The notes below the pieces were generated by a model, which worked only from the letters and a program-made list of their open reading frames with translations, ran no database searches and was not told the origin of the DNA. The translations under genes and the position numbers were made by a program. Below are positions 18,271-26,774 of a stretch of DNA of 64,000 nt, piece after piece; position 1 is the stretch's first letter, and every line of letters begins with the position of its first letter. This DNA comes from Paraburkholderia sp. BCC1885 (GTDB lineage: Bacteria > Pseudomonadota > Gammaproteobacteria > Burkholderiales > Burkholderiaceae), in the NCBI RefSeq assembly GCF_900996235.1, contig NZ_CAAJGM010000241.1, positions 62,001 through 126,000 on the forward strand, given 5' to 3'.

Positions 18271-19104
18271 ATGAGCAAAGCTCCCCAAGCGTCTCCTGCC
18301 GATCCGGCCAGCGCCCGCCACATTGCGGACGCTCCGGACAAACCGGGCGATTCGTATGTGCAGTCGTTCGCACGCGGTCTGGCGGTGATCCGTGTCTTCA
18401 ACGCGGAACGGCCCGAACAGACGCTCACCGACGTCGCCGCCGCCACCGGTCTCACGCGAGCTGGGGCGCGCCGCATTCTGCTGACCTTGCAGACGCTCGG
18501 CTATGTTGAAGCGGAAGGGCGCCTGTTTCGCCTGACACCGAAGATCCTCGATCTCGGCTTCGCCTATCTGACCTCGATGCCGTTCTGGAATCTCGCCGAA
18601 CCGGTGATGGAAGAACTCTCGGCGCATGTCCACGAAAGCGTCTCGGCGGCGGTGCTCGACCGCAGCGAAATCGTGTATGTGCTGCGCGTGCCGACTCATA
18701 AGATCATGACCATCAACCTGTCGATCGGCAGCCGTTTGCCCGCCTACTGCACCTCGATGGGCCGCGTCCTGCTGGCCGCGCTCGACGACGACACGCTCGA
18801 GGCCACGCTCGCCTCGGCGCCGATGTACGCGCATACGCCGCGCACGGTGGTCGATAAGGAAGAGTTGAAGAAGCTGATCGCCCAGGTGCGCCGCCAGGGC
18901 TGGGCGGTCGTCGATCAGGAACTGGAAGGCGGTTTGATCTCGCTCTCCGCGCCAATCCGCAACCGCCAGGGACGCGTGATTGCCGCGATGAATATCAGCG
19001 GCAACGCCCAGCGCAATTCAGCGAAGCAAATGGTGAAGGCGTTCCTGGAGCCGCTGCAGTTAGCGGCGCAGAACGTGTCGGATCTGGTAGCGCGGCGCGG
19101 CTAA
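18271..19104 (+). CDS. IclR-family regulator, PcaR/PcaU/PobR type
   Basis: A 277-residue regulator. The winged helix spans about residues 28-90 ('LTDVAAATGLTRAGARRILLTLQTLGYV'), and the IclR effector domain follows, containing 'GSRLPAYCTSMGRVLLA' and 'QELEGGLISLSAPI'. The phrase 'LTPKILDLGFAYL' is typical of PcaR/PobR members that sense protocatechuate or beta-ketoadipate. The ATG at 18271 has GAAGAGG upstream. Its candidate target is pcaF, 6 kb away, whose upstream region has a three-half-site operator. The gene between, an M20 hydrolase, is convergent and is not an obvious target. Confidence 0.85.
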   Translation: MSKAPQASPADPASARHIADAPDKPGDSYVQSFARGLAVIRVFNAERPEQTLTDVAAATGLTRAGARRILLTLQTLGYVEAEGRLFRLTPKILDLGFAYLTSMPFWNLAEPVMEELSAHVHESVSAAVLDRSEIVYVLRVPTHKIMTINLSIGSRLPAYCTSMGRVLLAALDDDTLEATLASAPMYAHTPRTVVDKEELKKLIAQVRRQGWAVVDQELEGGLISLSAPIRNRQGRVIAAMNISGNAQRNSAKQMVKAFLEPLQLAAQNVSDLVARRG

Positions 19105-19133
19105 CGACCAGGGTTGACGGGCGGAGGGCGCCC

Positions 19134-20336
19134 TTACCGTCCCAGATACCGCTCCACTAGCCGCGTCCAGAACGCGGCGCCGACGGTCAGATTGTGGTCG
19201 TTGAAGTCGTAGTGCGGGTTGTGCACCATGCAGCCGTCCTCGCCCACGCCATTGCCGATGCGCAGGAATGTGCCCGGCCGCTTCTGCAGCATGAAGGCGA
19301 AATCTTCGCTGCCCATCAGGATGTCGGTCTGCGCGACCACTTTGTCGTCGCCCACCAGTTCGCGCGCCACTTCAATGGCGAACTCCGTTTCCGCATCCGA
19401 ATTCACCACCACCGGATACCCTTCGACGTAATCGACGAGAGCCTTCCCGCCATAGCTCTGCGCCTGGCTCTCGGCCAGTTCGATGATGCGTCTCTTCAGC
19501 AGCGCGCGAATCTCCGGACTAAACGATCGCACGCTCAATTCGAGCGTGGCCGTGCTGGAGATGACGTTATTCGCGGTGCCGGCGTGCATGGAGCCGACCG
19601 TCACCACCGCCGGTTGCGACGGATCCACATTGCGCGCCACGATGGTCTGCAAAGCCATCACAATGCTGGCCGCAATCACCACCGGATCGACCGTCAATTG
19701 CGGACGCGCCGCGTGGCCGCCGACGCCTTCGATGGTAATGATCGCCTTGTCGCCCGCCGACATGAACGGCCCTTTGCGAAACAGCAGCACGCCCGGTTCG
19801 GCGCCGGGATGGTTGTGCACGCCGAACACGGCATCGCAGGGAAAACGCTCGAACAGGCCGTCTTCGATCATCTTCCTCGCGCCGCTATCGATGCCGATTT
19901 CTTCAGCCGGCTGGAAATACAGATGCACGGTGCCCGAGAAGCCGCGCGTCTTCGCCAGATGTTCCGCTGCGCCAAGCAGCATGGTGGTGTGGCCGTCGTG
20001 GCCGCACGCGTGCATCTTGCCGTGGGTGCCGCTCGCGTAAGGCAGACCGGTTTCTTCGATGATCGGCAGCGCGTCCATGTCCGCGCGAATCCCGATGCTG
20101 CGCGTGCCGTCGCCCACCTTGAGCGTGCCCACCACGCCGGTGCGTCCCACGCCGCGCGTGACCTGCCAGCCCCATTGTTCGAGCTTGTCCGCGACGAGCG
20201 CGGCAGTCGCGACCTCTTCGTAGGCCAGTTCCGGATGCTGGTGAATATGGTGGCGAATTTCACGCAACCGCGCGGCGGCGGGCGCGAGATGTTCGAGTTC
20301 GGTGAAATGGCCGGCCGGTTGGGATGCTTCGCTCAT
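19134..20336 (-). CDS. M20-family amidohydrolase (hippurate hydrolase-like)
   Basis: A 400-residue metalloamidase of the M20D family that removes acyl groups from amino acids. The metal and catalytic motifs are present: 'GIRADMDALPI', 'MHACGHDGHTTMLLG', 'FQPAEEIGIDSGARKM' and 'GSEDFAFML', with 'VHNPHYDFND' near the end. The insert dimerisation domain is 'GVGGHAARPQLTVDPVV'. GGAG precedes the ATG at 20336. The true substrate (hippurate, an N-acetyl or indole-acetyl amino acid) is not settled. It sits between a PcaR-like gene and the phosphonate cluster without a clear link to either. Confidence 0.88.
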   Translation of the reverse strand: MSEASQPAGHFTELEHLAPAAARLREIRHHIHQHPELAYEEVATAALVADKLEQWGWQVTRGVGRTGVVGTLKVGDGTRSIGIRADMDALPIIEETGLPYASGTHGKMHACGHDGHTTMLLGAAEHLAKTRGFSGTVHLYFQPAEEIGIDSGARKMIEDGLFERFPCDAVFGVHNHPGAEPGVLLFRKGPFMSAGDKAIITIEGVGGHAARPQLTVDPVVIAASIVMALQTIVARNVDPSQPAVVTVGSMHAGTANNVISSTATLELSVRSFSPEIRALLKRRIIELAESQAQSYGGKALVDYVEGYPVVVNSDAETEFAIEVARELVGDDKVVAQTDILMGSEDFAFMLQKRPGTFLRIGNGVGEDGCMVHNPHYDFNDHNLTVGAAFWTRLVERYLGR

Positions 20337-20483
20337 CGTGGACTCCGAATGGGTGACGCCGCGGCTCACGCCGCGAACTGGAAAGCGCTAACGCCAGATC
20401 TGCGCCATTCTGCCCGAATCTCCGCCGGCTTCTTTAACGCGTGGCGCAAGCGGGCGCGAGCCGCAAGCAACGGCGCGCCATCT

Positions 20484-21041
20484 TCATAGCCCAAACGCCA
20501 CCGCGCCGCGCACCACGTCGACGAAGGCGCGGCCCGCGTCTTCGAGCACACCGGAATTGTCGATGGTGGTGAGATGAACCCCGGCGGGCGTGACGAACGG
20601 GGCGCGTCGCGCGAGCCGTTCGGCCACCTGTTCGGCGTTTTCGCGTGCGCGCGCGCCGAGCCGGGCTTCGAGCACGTGCGCAGCCGCGTCGATATAGACC
20701 ACGTCGAGCGCCGGATAGCGCCGCAGCGTTTGCTCCAGATACTCACGCGAACCGTTGATGACCACCGTACAGCCGCGTTCGAGCCACAGGTCGATTTCAA
20801 TGCCGATGCCATACCGCAGCCCATGACTCGACCATTCGAGCGCGAAGAGACCGAGCGCGGAGCGCACCTCGAACTCTTCGACGCTCAGCTCCACATGCGC
20901 CTCGCCGTTGCCGCTCGGCCGCGTAATGTAGCGGTGCGCAAACAGGAAAGGTTCGGTCTTGAGCCGGCTGCGCGCGAAACCCAGCAGCGAATCCTTGCCC
21001 GCGCCGGACGGGCCCATCACATAGATCAAACGGCCATTCAT
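20484..21041 (-). CDS. phnN: Ribose 1,5-bisphosphate phosphokinase
   Basis: A 185-residue kinase that makes PRPP from ribose 1,5-bisphosphate, salvaging the sugar released by C-P lyase. The P-loop GPSGAGKDS is at residues 10-18, and the guanylate-kinase-like core continues with 'RYITRP' and 'VVINGSREYL'. The start at 21041 has GGAG upstream and lies just inside the DUF1045 stop region; the longer frame to 21269 overlaps that gene and is not used. Third gene of the phnF-DUF1045-phnN unit. Confidence 0.92.
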   Translation of the reverse strand: MNGRLIYVMGPSGAGKDSLLGFARSRLKTEPFLFAHRYITRPSGNGEAHVELSVEEFEVRSALGLFALEWSSHGLRYGIGIEIDLWLERGCTVVINGSREYLEQTLRRYPALDVVYIDAAAHVLEARLGARARENAEQVAERLARRAPFVTPAGVHLTTIDNSGVLEDAGRAFVDVVRGAVAFGL

Positions 21042-21043
21042 CG

Positions 21044-21790
21044 TTAAACCACTCCCCCAGTTCGAAACGGCAGACGCTGCCACAGCACAAAAGGCGCACC
21101 CGGTGCAGGTTCGACAAACAACGCCGCGCTGTCGACCACCAGCGGACCCAGCGCGGCAATCCGCTCGTGCCACCACGCGACCAGCGCGGCGCGCTCGTCG
21201 GCGGCTGCGAGCGAACTCGACAGCGTCATGTGAAAACGGAATTCGTCGAAGACGTATGGATAGCCCCATTCCAGCAGCAGGCTGCGCTGGCGCTCGGTCA
21301 ACGGCGCCGCGAGGCGGCGCGCCAGATCGGCGGCGGAGGGTTTCGCGCGCAAGCCGCCTAGCGTGCGCAGCGCGCTGGACGCCAGCTCGCGCATGGCGGC
21401 GTCGCCTGCGGGCGCGGTGGGCCGCAGCGCGACGAAATCGCCGAGCGTGGCGGCTTCCACCGGTAGCTGAAACGGCGCTTGCCGCTGCGCCCAGCCGCGT
21501 GCATCGTCGAGCACGCCATCCGGCGTAACGCCGTCAGCGAGTCGAAAGGGAGCGACCAGCGTGCCGTGCCAGCCATAGCGGCGCGGCGCTGTCGTCAGTT
21601 CGTTCAACGGACGCGTTAACCCCTGCGGTTGCGGCGGAATACACGAAACACCGCTCTCCACATCGCCGCCTAGCCATTCCGAGCCCGCCTGCCACCATGC
21701 GGACGCGCGCGACGGCGCGTAATACACCGCGAAACGCGCCTCGGCCGACCATTCGCGCGCTTCGTTCACCACGCCCGGCGCCCCGCTCAT
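21044..21790 (-). CDS. DUF1045 phosphonate-metabolism protein (2H phosphoesterase-like)
   Basis: A 248-residue protein of the DUF1045 family found in phn operons. Two HxT motifs are visible, His75-Gly-Thr77 ('YGWHGTLVAPF') and His187-Met-Thr189 ('FRFHMTLSS'), the defining pair of the 2H phosphoesterase superfamily, which opens cyclic phosphates. The start at 21790 overlaps the phnF stop codon (ATGA). No phnP gene is in the cluster, so this protein is a candidate to open the 5-phosphoribosyl 1,2-cyclic phosphate made by C-P lyase; this is inference. Confidence 0.88.
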   Translation of the reverse strand: MSGAPGVVNEAREWSAEARFAVYYAPSRASAWWQAGSEWLGGDVESGVSCIPPQPQGLTRPLNELTTAPRRYGWHGTLVAPFRLADGVTPDGVLDDARGWAQRQAPFQLPVEAATLGDFVALRPTAPAGDAAMRELASSALRTLGGLRAKPSAADLARRLAAPLTERQRSLLLEWGYPYVFDEFRFHMTLSSSLAAADERAALVAWWHERIAALGPLVVDSAALFVEPAPGAPFVLWQRLPFRTGGVV

Positions 21791-22545
21791 AGGTCGTTTT
21801 CCACCATCAGTTGCACGCGATCCGCCGCGAAGTGCGTCACGCCGTATTTGACCGGCGCGCCATCCAGATCGACGTCGACGTTCTCGACCCACAATACCGG
21901 TTGCTGGCGGTTGATATTCAGGCGCCGCGCCACTTCCGGCTCCGGCAGCACGCTGCCGATACGGCTCCATTTGCGCAGATAGTCGGACACGCCCAGCTCG
22001 GCCATTGCCTTGGTGATGCCGCCGGTGCGCTCCAGCACATCCGGCAAATCCGGAAAACGCGCCGCGGGATACCAGTTGCGCGCAAAGGTCAGCGGCACGC
22101 CATCCGATTCATGCAGCGATTCGATGCGGTACACGGCGGCGCCCGCGCGCAGGCCGAGCGCCTTGGCAACGTTCGGTTCGGCCTTCACACGCGCCGCCGA
22201 CAGCATCGCGCCGCCTGCCGCATGATGCTGCTGACGCAGGTTCTCGGTAAAACGTGTGCGACGGCCAATCGAATAGTCGATGGCACCGGGCTGCACGAAG
22301 GTGCCGCGCCCCTGCTCCACGCTCACGAGGCCGAGCGCCGCGAGTCCGAGCATGGCGCGCCGCACCGTATGACGGTTGACGTCGAAGCGTTTGGCGAGTT
22401 CGCCCTCGCTCGGCAGGCGTCCCTCTGCGCCGAAACCGCTTGCCGCGATCTCGGCGGCGAGGATCTGTTCGATTTGCCGCCACACGGCAACACCCGCGCC
22501 TCGTTCAAGCTGCGAGCCTGGCGTGACGCTGTCGTTCGATGTCAT
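21787..22545 (-). CDS. phnF: GntR/HutC-family regulator PhnF
   Basis: A 252-residue regulator. The winged helix covers about residues 18-85 ('GRLPSEGELAKRFDVNRHTVRRAMLGLAALGLV'), followed by a UTRA ligand domain beginning near residue 100 and containing 'VYRIESLHESDGVPLTFARNWYP'. It starts at the divergent phn control region and is coupled to DUF1045 by a four-base overlap. It probably represses the divergent phnG operon by binding the 22-bp palindrome at 22656-22677. It lacks a good ribosome site at the ATG. Confidence 0.9.
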   Translation of the reverse strand: MTSNDSVTPGSQLERGAGVAVWRQIEQILAAEIAASGFGAEGRLPSEGELAKRFDVNRHTVRRAMLGLAALGLVSVEQGRGTFVQPGAIDYSIGRRTRFTENLRQQHHAAGGAMLSAARVKAEPNVAKALGLRAGAAVYRIESLHESDGVPLTFARNWYPAARFPDLPDVLERTGGITKAMAELGVSDYLRKWSRIGSVLPEPEVARRLNINRQQPVLWVENVDVDLDGAPVKYGVTHFAADRVQLMVENDL

Positions 22546-22588
22546 GGTGCTGTCATTCCCTTCGGTTCAAATATTCGTTGTGACGTGC

Positions 22589-22623
22589 ATTGTAGTGCGC
22601 AAGCCGTGATGGAAATATGAAAA
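22589..22623 (-). promoter_or_regulatory. Pho-box-like promoter of phnF-DUF1045-phnN
   Basis: Minus-strand TTTTCATATTTCCATCAC (22623-22606) matches 12 of 16 fixed positions of the PhoB box CTGTCAT-N4-CTGTCAC (allowing A/T in the spacer). A perfect -10, TACAAT, sits at 22594-22589, exactly 11 nt after the box, as in PhoB-activated promoters that lack a -35. It drives toward phnF, whose ATG is 44 nt further on. Confidence 0.5.
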
Positions 22624-22655
22624 CACGAGCTTGCCGCGGACACAAGCGGTTTACC

Positions 22656-22677
22656 TCTAAACGTCTAGACGTTTAGA
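22656..22677. promoter_or_regulatory. 22-bp perfect palindrome, probable PhnF operator
   Basis: Arms 22656-22666 and 22667-22677 are exact inverted copies; the centre is ACGTCTAGACGT. The GTCTAGAC core resembles operators of HutC-subfamily GntR proteins. It lies 47 nt upstream of phnG, where a repressor would block its promoter. Confidence 0.65.
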
Positions 22678-22723
22678 TGAATAGATGGTCAAATGACGAC
22701 TCGCTGGATCAACAGGAACCCCG

Positions 22724-23203
22724 ATGAGTGCCTCTTCCGCCTCGCCTTCCTCCGCCATGCGGCGCGCATGGATGGCCGTGCTGGCGCACACGCCGCGCGC
22801 CGAACTCGAAGCCGCACTGAGCCACGCGCTGGAAGGCGCCCGGCCGCCTGAATTCGACTGGCTGCGGCCGCCCGAAACCGGTCTCGCCATGGTGCGCGGC
22901 CGCGTCGGCGGCAGCGGCGACGCCTTCAATCTCGGCGAAGCCACCGTTACCCGCGCCACGCTGCGTCTGCGCAACGAGGGCGGCGTGACGCCGGTGGGTG
23001 TGGCCTGCCACCTGGGCCGCGACCGCCGCCGCGCCGAACTCGCCGCGCTCGCCGACGCGCTGCTGCAATTGCCGGAGCATGCGCATCTGCATGGCCGGTT
23101 GATCGAACCGCTCGCCGCCCAGCTGGCGGCGCAACGCGCAGCACGCCGACAGGAAGCCGCGTCGACGCGTGTCGAATTCTTCACGATGGTGCGAGGCGAC
23201 TAA
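22724..23203 (+). CDS. phnG: C-P lyase subunit PhnG
   Basis: A 159-residue subunit of the carbon-phosphorus lyase core complex (PhnGHIJ), which with PhnI and PhnH attaches phosphonates to ribose of ATP. 'RGRVGGSGDAFNLGEATVTRATLRL' and 'GVACHLGRDRRRAELAALADALLQ' are the family's conserved parts. AGGA precedes the ATG at 22724. First gene of the plus-strand phnGHIJKLM operon, just downstream of the putative PhnF operator. Confidence 0.95.
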   Translation: MSASSASPSSAMRRAWMAVLAHTPRAELEAALSHALEGARPPEFDWLRPPETGLAMVRGRVGGSGDAFNLGEATVTRATLRLRNEGGVTPVGVACHLGRDRRRAELAALADALLQLPEHAHLHGRLIEPLAAQLAAQRAARRQEAASTRVEFFTMVRGD

Positions 23204-23853
23204 TGGACAACCTGACTGAAAACGCGATGAACTCCTCACAGATTGCCCTTTCCGCACTCGCACCCGGCTTTAGCGATCCGGTCCACGACACCCAGGCGGT
23301 GTTTCGCACACTGCTCGACGCACTGTCGCGGCCGGGCACGGTTGGCGTCGTGGAGAACGTCTTGCCGGCGTCACAGGCAAACGGCACGCATCGTTCGCGC
23401 GCCGACCTCGCTGCGTTGGCGGCTCTGCTCACGCTGTGCGATTACTCGACCCCCGTGTGGCTCGCCGAACCCGACGCGGCGCTCGCCTCGGCGCTGCGCT
23501 TTCATACCGGCGCGCCGCTCGTCGACGAGGCGCAGGACGCCGCGTTCGCCTATATCCATGACGCCGCGCTGCTGCCGCAACTCGAGCACTTCTCGCTCGG
23601 CGCGGCGGAGACGCCCGAGCAGTCGGTGACCCTGCTGATCCGCGTCGAGGCGCTCAGCGGCGGTCCGCAGGTCGTATTGAGCGGCCCCGGCATCGAACAC
23701 ACCGCCAGCATCGCGCCGGTCGGCCTGCCTGAACATTTCTGGCGCGAGCGCGCCAGCCTCGCGCCGCTATTCCCGTGCGGCATCGATTGCTATCTCGTCT
23801 GCGGCAACACGCTGATCGGTCTGCCGCGCACAACTCAAGCAAAGGTGAACTGA
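23203..23853 (+). CDS. phnH: C-P lyase subunit PhnH
   Basis: A 216-residue core subunit of C-P lyase. It opens with 'GFSDPVHDTQAVFRTLLDALSRPGTV', the family signature, and contains 'CDYSTPVWLAEPDAALASALRFHTGAPL'. The ATG at 23203 overlaps the phnG stop (TAATG) and has GAGG seven bases upstream; an internal Met at 23227 is less likely. Its end overlaps phnI (TGATG). Confidence 0.95.
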   Translation: MDNLTENAMNSSQIALSALAPGFSDPVHDTQAVFRTLLDALSRPGTVGVVENVLPASQANGTHRSRADLAALAALLTLCDYSTPVWLAEPDAALASALRFHTGAPLVDEAQDAAFAYIHDAALLPQLEHFSLGAAETPEQSVTLLIRVEALSGGPQVVLSGPGIEHTASIAPVGLPEHFWRERASLAPLFPCGIDCYLVCGNTLIGLPRTTQAKVN

Positions 23854-25064
23854 TGTACGTAGCCGTCAAGGGTGGAGAACGCGCGATCGAAGCATCGTGG
23901 CGTCTGCTCGACAAGTCGCGCCGCGGCGATACGCGGCTCGCCGAGTTGAGCGTCGGACAGATTCGCGAGCAGTTGCGTCTTTCAGTGGCCCGCGTGATGA
24001 CCGAAGGTTCGGTATACGACGAAGACCTCGCCGCGCTGGCCATCAAGCAGGCTGCCGGCGATCTGGTGGAAGCGATCTTCCTGTTGCGCGCGTATCGCAC
24101 CACGTTGCCGCGCTTTGGCTACACGCAACCGCTCGATAGCGAGACCATGGTGGTGGAGCGCCGCATCTCGGCGACCTTCAAGGATCTGCCGGGTGGCCAG
24201 TTGCTTGGGGCTACTTACGATTACACGCAGCGTCTGCTCGATTTCAAGCTGATGGCGGATGCACAGGCCAATGGCAGCGCGTCGGATACGCAGGCGTCGC
24301 GCACCGTCCGGCCCGGCGCTGCGACCGGCGAAACTGCGGAAGCCGCCGAAGCCGAATCCATGCCGCGCGTCGTCACGCTGCTCAACCAGGAAGGCCTGAT
24401 CGAACAGGAAACCTCGCTGCCCGGCGCGCCCGAACCGCGCGACCTGACGCGCGAGCCGCTCTCGTTCCCCGCCAACCGCGCGACCCGTTTGCAGAATCTG
24501 GCCCGCGGCGACGAAGGCTTTTTGCTGGCGATGGGCTATGCGACGCAACGCGGCTACGCGAATTCGCACCCGTTCGCAGGCGAGATCCGCTTCGGCTCGG
24601 TGACGGTGGAAATGGAACTCGACGAACTCGGCGAAGCGGTGGAGATCGGCGAAATCGACATCACCGAATGCCAGATGATCAACCAGTTCCACGGCAATAC
24701 CGAAGTTCCGCCCACCTTCACGCAAGGTTACGGCCTCGCCTTCGGCCATTCGGAGCGCAAGGCGATGGCCATGGCGCTCGTCGATCGCGCGCTACGTGCC
24801 GAAGAACTCGGCGAAACGGTGGGCTCGCCGACTCAGGACATCGAATTCATGCTGTCGCATAGCGATAACGTCGAAGCATCCGGCTTCGTCCAGCATCTGA
24901 AGCTGCCGCACTATGTGGACTTCCAGGCCGAACTCGAACTCGTGCGCCGTTTGCGGGCGCAACACGCCGCTGCGCAAACTGCACAGGTGTCCGAATCAAC
25001 TGAAGCGCCGCAGCCTTCGCAACCGACGCACACCGGTCACGACCAGCAGGAGCAAGCCGCATGA
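23853..25064 (+). CDS. phnI: C-P lyase subunit PhnI
   Basis: A 403-residue nucleosidase subunit that starts phosphonate activation by displacing adenine from ATP. Conserved blocks are 'MYVAVKGGERAIEASWRLL', 'LPRFGYTQPL', 'RISATFKDLPGGQLLGATYDYT', 'AMGYATQRGYANSHPFAGEIRFGSV' and 'FHGNTEVPPTFTQGYGLAFGHSERKAM'. It is longer than the 354-residue E. coli protein because of a low-complexity Ala/Glu/Thr insert at about residues 135-170 and a Gln/Ala-rich tail after about 370. Start and stop overlap phnH and phnJ. Confidence 0.95.
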   Translation: MYVAVKGGERAIEASWRLLDKSRRGDTRLAELSVGQIREQLRLSVARVMTEGSVYDEDLAALAIKQAAGDLVEAIFLLRAYRTTLPRFGYTQPLDSETMVVERRISATFKDLPGGQLLGATYDYTQRLLDFKLMADAQANGSASDTQASRTVRPGAATGETAEAAEAESMPRVVTLLNQEGLIEQETSLPGAPEPRDLTREPLSFPANRATRLQNLARGDEGFLLAMGYATQRGYANSHPFAGEIRFGSVTVEMELDELGEAVEIGEIDITECQMINQFHGNTEVPPTFTQGYGLAFGHSERKAMAMALVDRALRAEELGETVGSPTQDIEFMLSHSDNVEASGFVQHLKLPHYVDFQAELELVRRLRAQHAAAQTAQVSESTEAPQPSQPTHTGHDQQEQAA

Positions 25065-25987
25065 ACGCGCCCGAAACACAAGTCGCCAGCGCTTCCTACG
25101 ACAGCGCGGCTGAAGGCTATAACTTCGCCTATCTCGACGAACAGACCAAGCGCATGATCCGCCGCTCGCTGCTCAAAGCAGTCGCGGTGCCGGGTTATCA
25201 GGTGCCGTTCGCCTCGCGTGAAATGCCGCTGCCGTTCGGCTGGGGCACCGGCGGTATCCAGGTGACCGCGGCGATCATTGGTCGCAGCGACACGCTCAAG
25301 GTGATCGACCAGGGTTCGGACGAAACCACCAATGCGGTCAACATCCGCCGCTTCTTTGCGCGTACCACCGGCGTGGCGACGACCCGCCGCACGTCGGAAG
25401 CGACGATCGTGCAGACGCGTCACCGGATTCCCGAAACACCGCTCACCGACAAACAGATTCTCGTCTATCAGGTGCCGATGCCCGAGCCGCTCTACCGGCT
25501 CGAACCACGCATCGCCGAGTGCAAAAAGCTGCATGCGTTAGCCGATTACGGCCTGATCAGCGTGAAGCTCTACGAGGACATCGTGCATCACGGCAGCATT
25601 GCCACGACGTATGACTATCCGGTGATCGTCAACGAGCGCTATCTGACCTCGCCCTCGCCGATCCCGAAGTTCGACAACCCGAAGATGCACATGAATGCCG
25701 CCCTGCAGTTGTTCGGCGCCGGACGCGAGCGGCGCATCCACGCGATTCCGCCCTACACCCGCGTGCGCAGTCTCGACTTCGACGACCATCCGTTCGAAAT
25801 CCAGCGCTGGGAACATGCCTGCGCGCTGTGCGGATCGAAGGAGAGCTTCCTCGACGAAATGATCGTCGACGACGCCGGCAAGCGCATGTTCGTCTGCTCG
25901 GATAGCGACTACTGCCACGACCGCCGCGAGCAGCAGGCGGGCGAAGCCGGCGAGGCCACTGCCAACGCCGCAGGAGAATCCGCATGA
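25061..25987 (+). CDS. phnJ: C-P lyase catalytic subunit PhnJ (radical SAM)
   Basis: A 308-residue radical-SAM enzyme that breaks the carbon-phosphorus bond. The four cysteines Cys254-x2-Cys257-x21-Cys279-x5-Cys285 reproduce the spacing of E. coli Cys241, 244, 266 (iron-sulfur cluster) and 272 (thiyl radical). Other conserved parts are 'PLPFGWGTGGIQVT' and 'IPKFDNPKMHMNAALQLFGAG'. ATGA overlaps join it to phnI and phnK. The C-terminal tail beyond residue 290 is Ala/Glu-rich and not conserved. Confidence 0.97.
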   Translation: MNAPETQVASASYDSAAEGYNFAYLDEQTKRMIRRSLLKAVAVPGYQVPFASREMPLPFGWGTGGIQVTAAIIGRSDTLKVIDQGSDETTNAVNIRRFFARTTGVATTRRTSEATIVQTRHRIPETPLTDKQILVYQVPMPEPLYRLEPRIAECKKLHALADYGLISVKLYEDIVHHGSIATTYDYPVIVNERYLTSPSPIPKFDNPKMHMNAALQLFGAGRERRIHAIPPYTRVRSLDFDDHPFEIQRWEHACALCGSKESFLDEMIVDDAGKRMFVCSDSDYCHDRREQQAGEAGEATANAAGESA

Positions 25988-26766
25988 GCGCGCACACGAG
26001 CCCGCTGCTGAGCGCCCGCGCGCTCAGCAAGCAATACGGCGGCCGTAACGGCTGCAGAAACGTCAGCTTCGACCTGTATCCGGGCGAGGTGCTGTGCATC
26101 GTCGGCGAATCGGGTTCGGGCAAGACCACCTTGCTCAACACTCTCGCATTGCGCACCGAGGCCGATACCGGCACGCTGCACTACCAGGCCACGCACGGCG
26201 ACACGCTCGACCTGCGGACCTTGTCCGAGCCGCGCCGCCGCCTGCTGATGCGCACCGAATGGGGCTTCGTGCAGCAGAATCCGCGCGACGGCCTGCGTAG
26301 CGGCGTCTCCGCCGGCGCCAATATCGGCGAGCCGTTGATGGCGGTCGGCGCGCGTCACTACGGCCAGATTCGCCATACCGCGACACAATGGATGGAGCGC
26401 GTCGAACTGGACGCCACGCGTATCGACGAACTGCCGGCGGCATTTTCCGGCGGCATGCAGCAGCGCTTGCAGATTGCGCGCAATCTCGTCACCGGACCGC
26501 GCCTCGTGTTCATGGACGAGCCCACTGCCGGCCTGGATGTCTCCGTGCAGGCACGTCTGCTCGACCTGTTGCGCACGCTCACTAGCACGCTGCATCTTTC
26601 CGTGCTGATCGTCACGCACGACATCGGCGTGGCGCGTCTGCTCGCGCATCGGCTGATGGTGATGCAAGGCGGCGAGGTCGTCGAAGCGGGCCTGACCGAT
26701 CAGGTACTCGACGATCCGCAACATCCGTACACGCAAACGCTGGTTTCTTCCGTTCTGCCGGTTTGA
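25984..26766 (+). CDS. phnK: C-P lyase ATP-binding protein PhnK
   Basis: A 260-residue ABC-type ATPase that binds the PhnGHIJ core; it is not a transporter subunit. Walker A GESGSGKTT, the Q-loop 'FVQQNPRDGLR', signature FSGGMQQR and Walker B LVFMDEP are all intact, with the switch His in VTHD. The family-specific 'NPRDGLR' separates it from oligopeptide ATPases. ATGA overlap with phnJ. Confidence 0.94.
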   Translation: MSAHTSPLLSARALSKQYGGRNGCRNVSFDLYPGEVLCIVGESGSGKTTLLNTLALRTEADTGTLHYQATHGDTLDLRTLSEPRRRLLMRTEWGFVQQNPRDGLRSGVSAGANIGEPLMAVGARHYGQIRHTATQWMERVELDATRIDELPAAFSGGMQQRLQIARNLVTGPRLVFMDEPTAGLDVSVQARLLDLLRTLTSTLHLSVLIVTHDIGVARLLAHRLMVMQGGEVVEAGLTDQVLDDPQHPYTQTLVSSVLPV

Positions 26767-26774
26767 GGTCCACG

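Noticed and set aside
22561..22580. GGTTCAAAT that looks like a tRNA T-loop
   Set aside because: No acceptor stem, D arm or anticodon arm can be formed around it; it lies in the phn control region.
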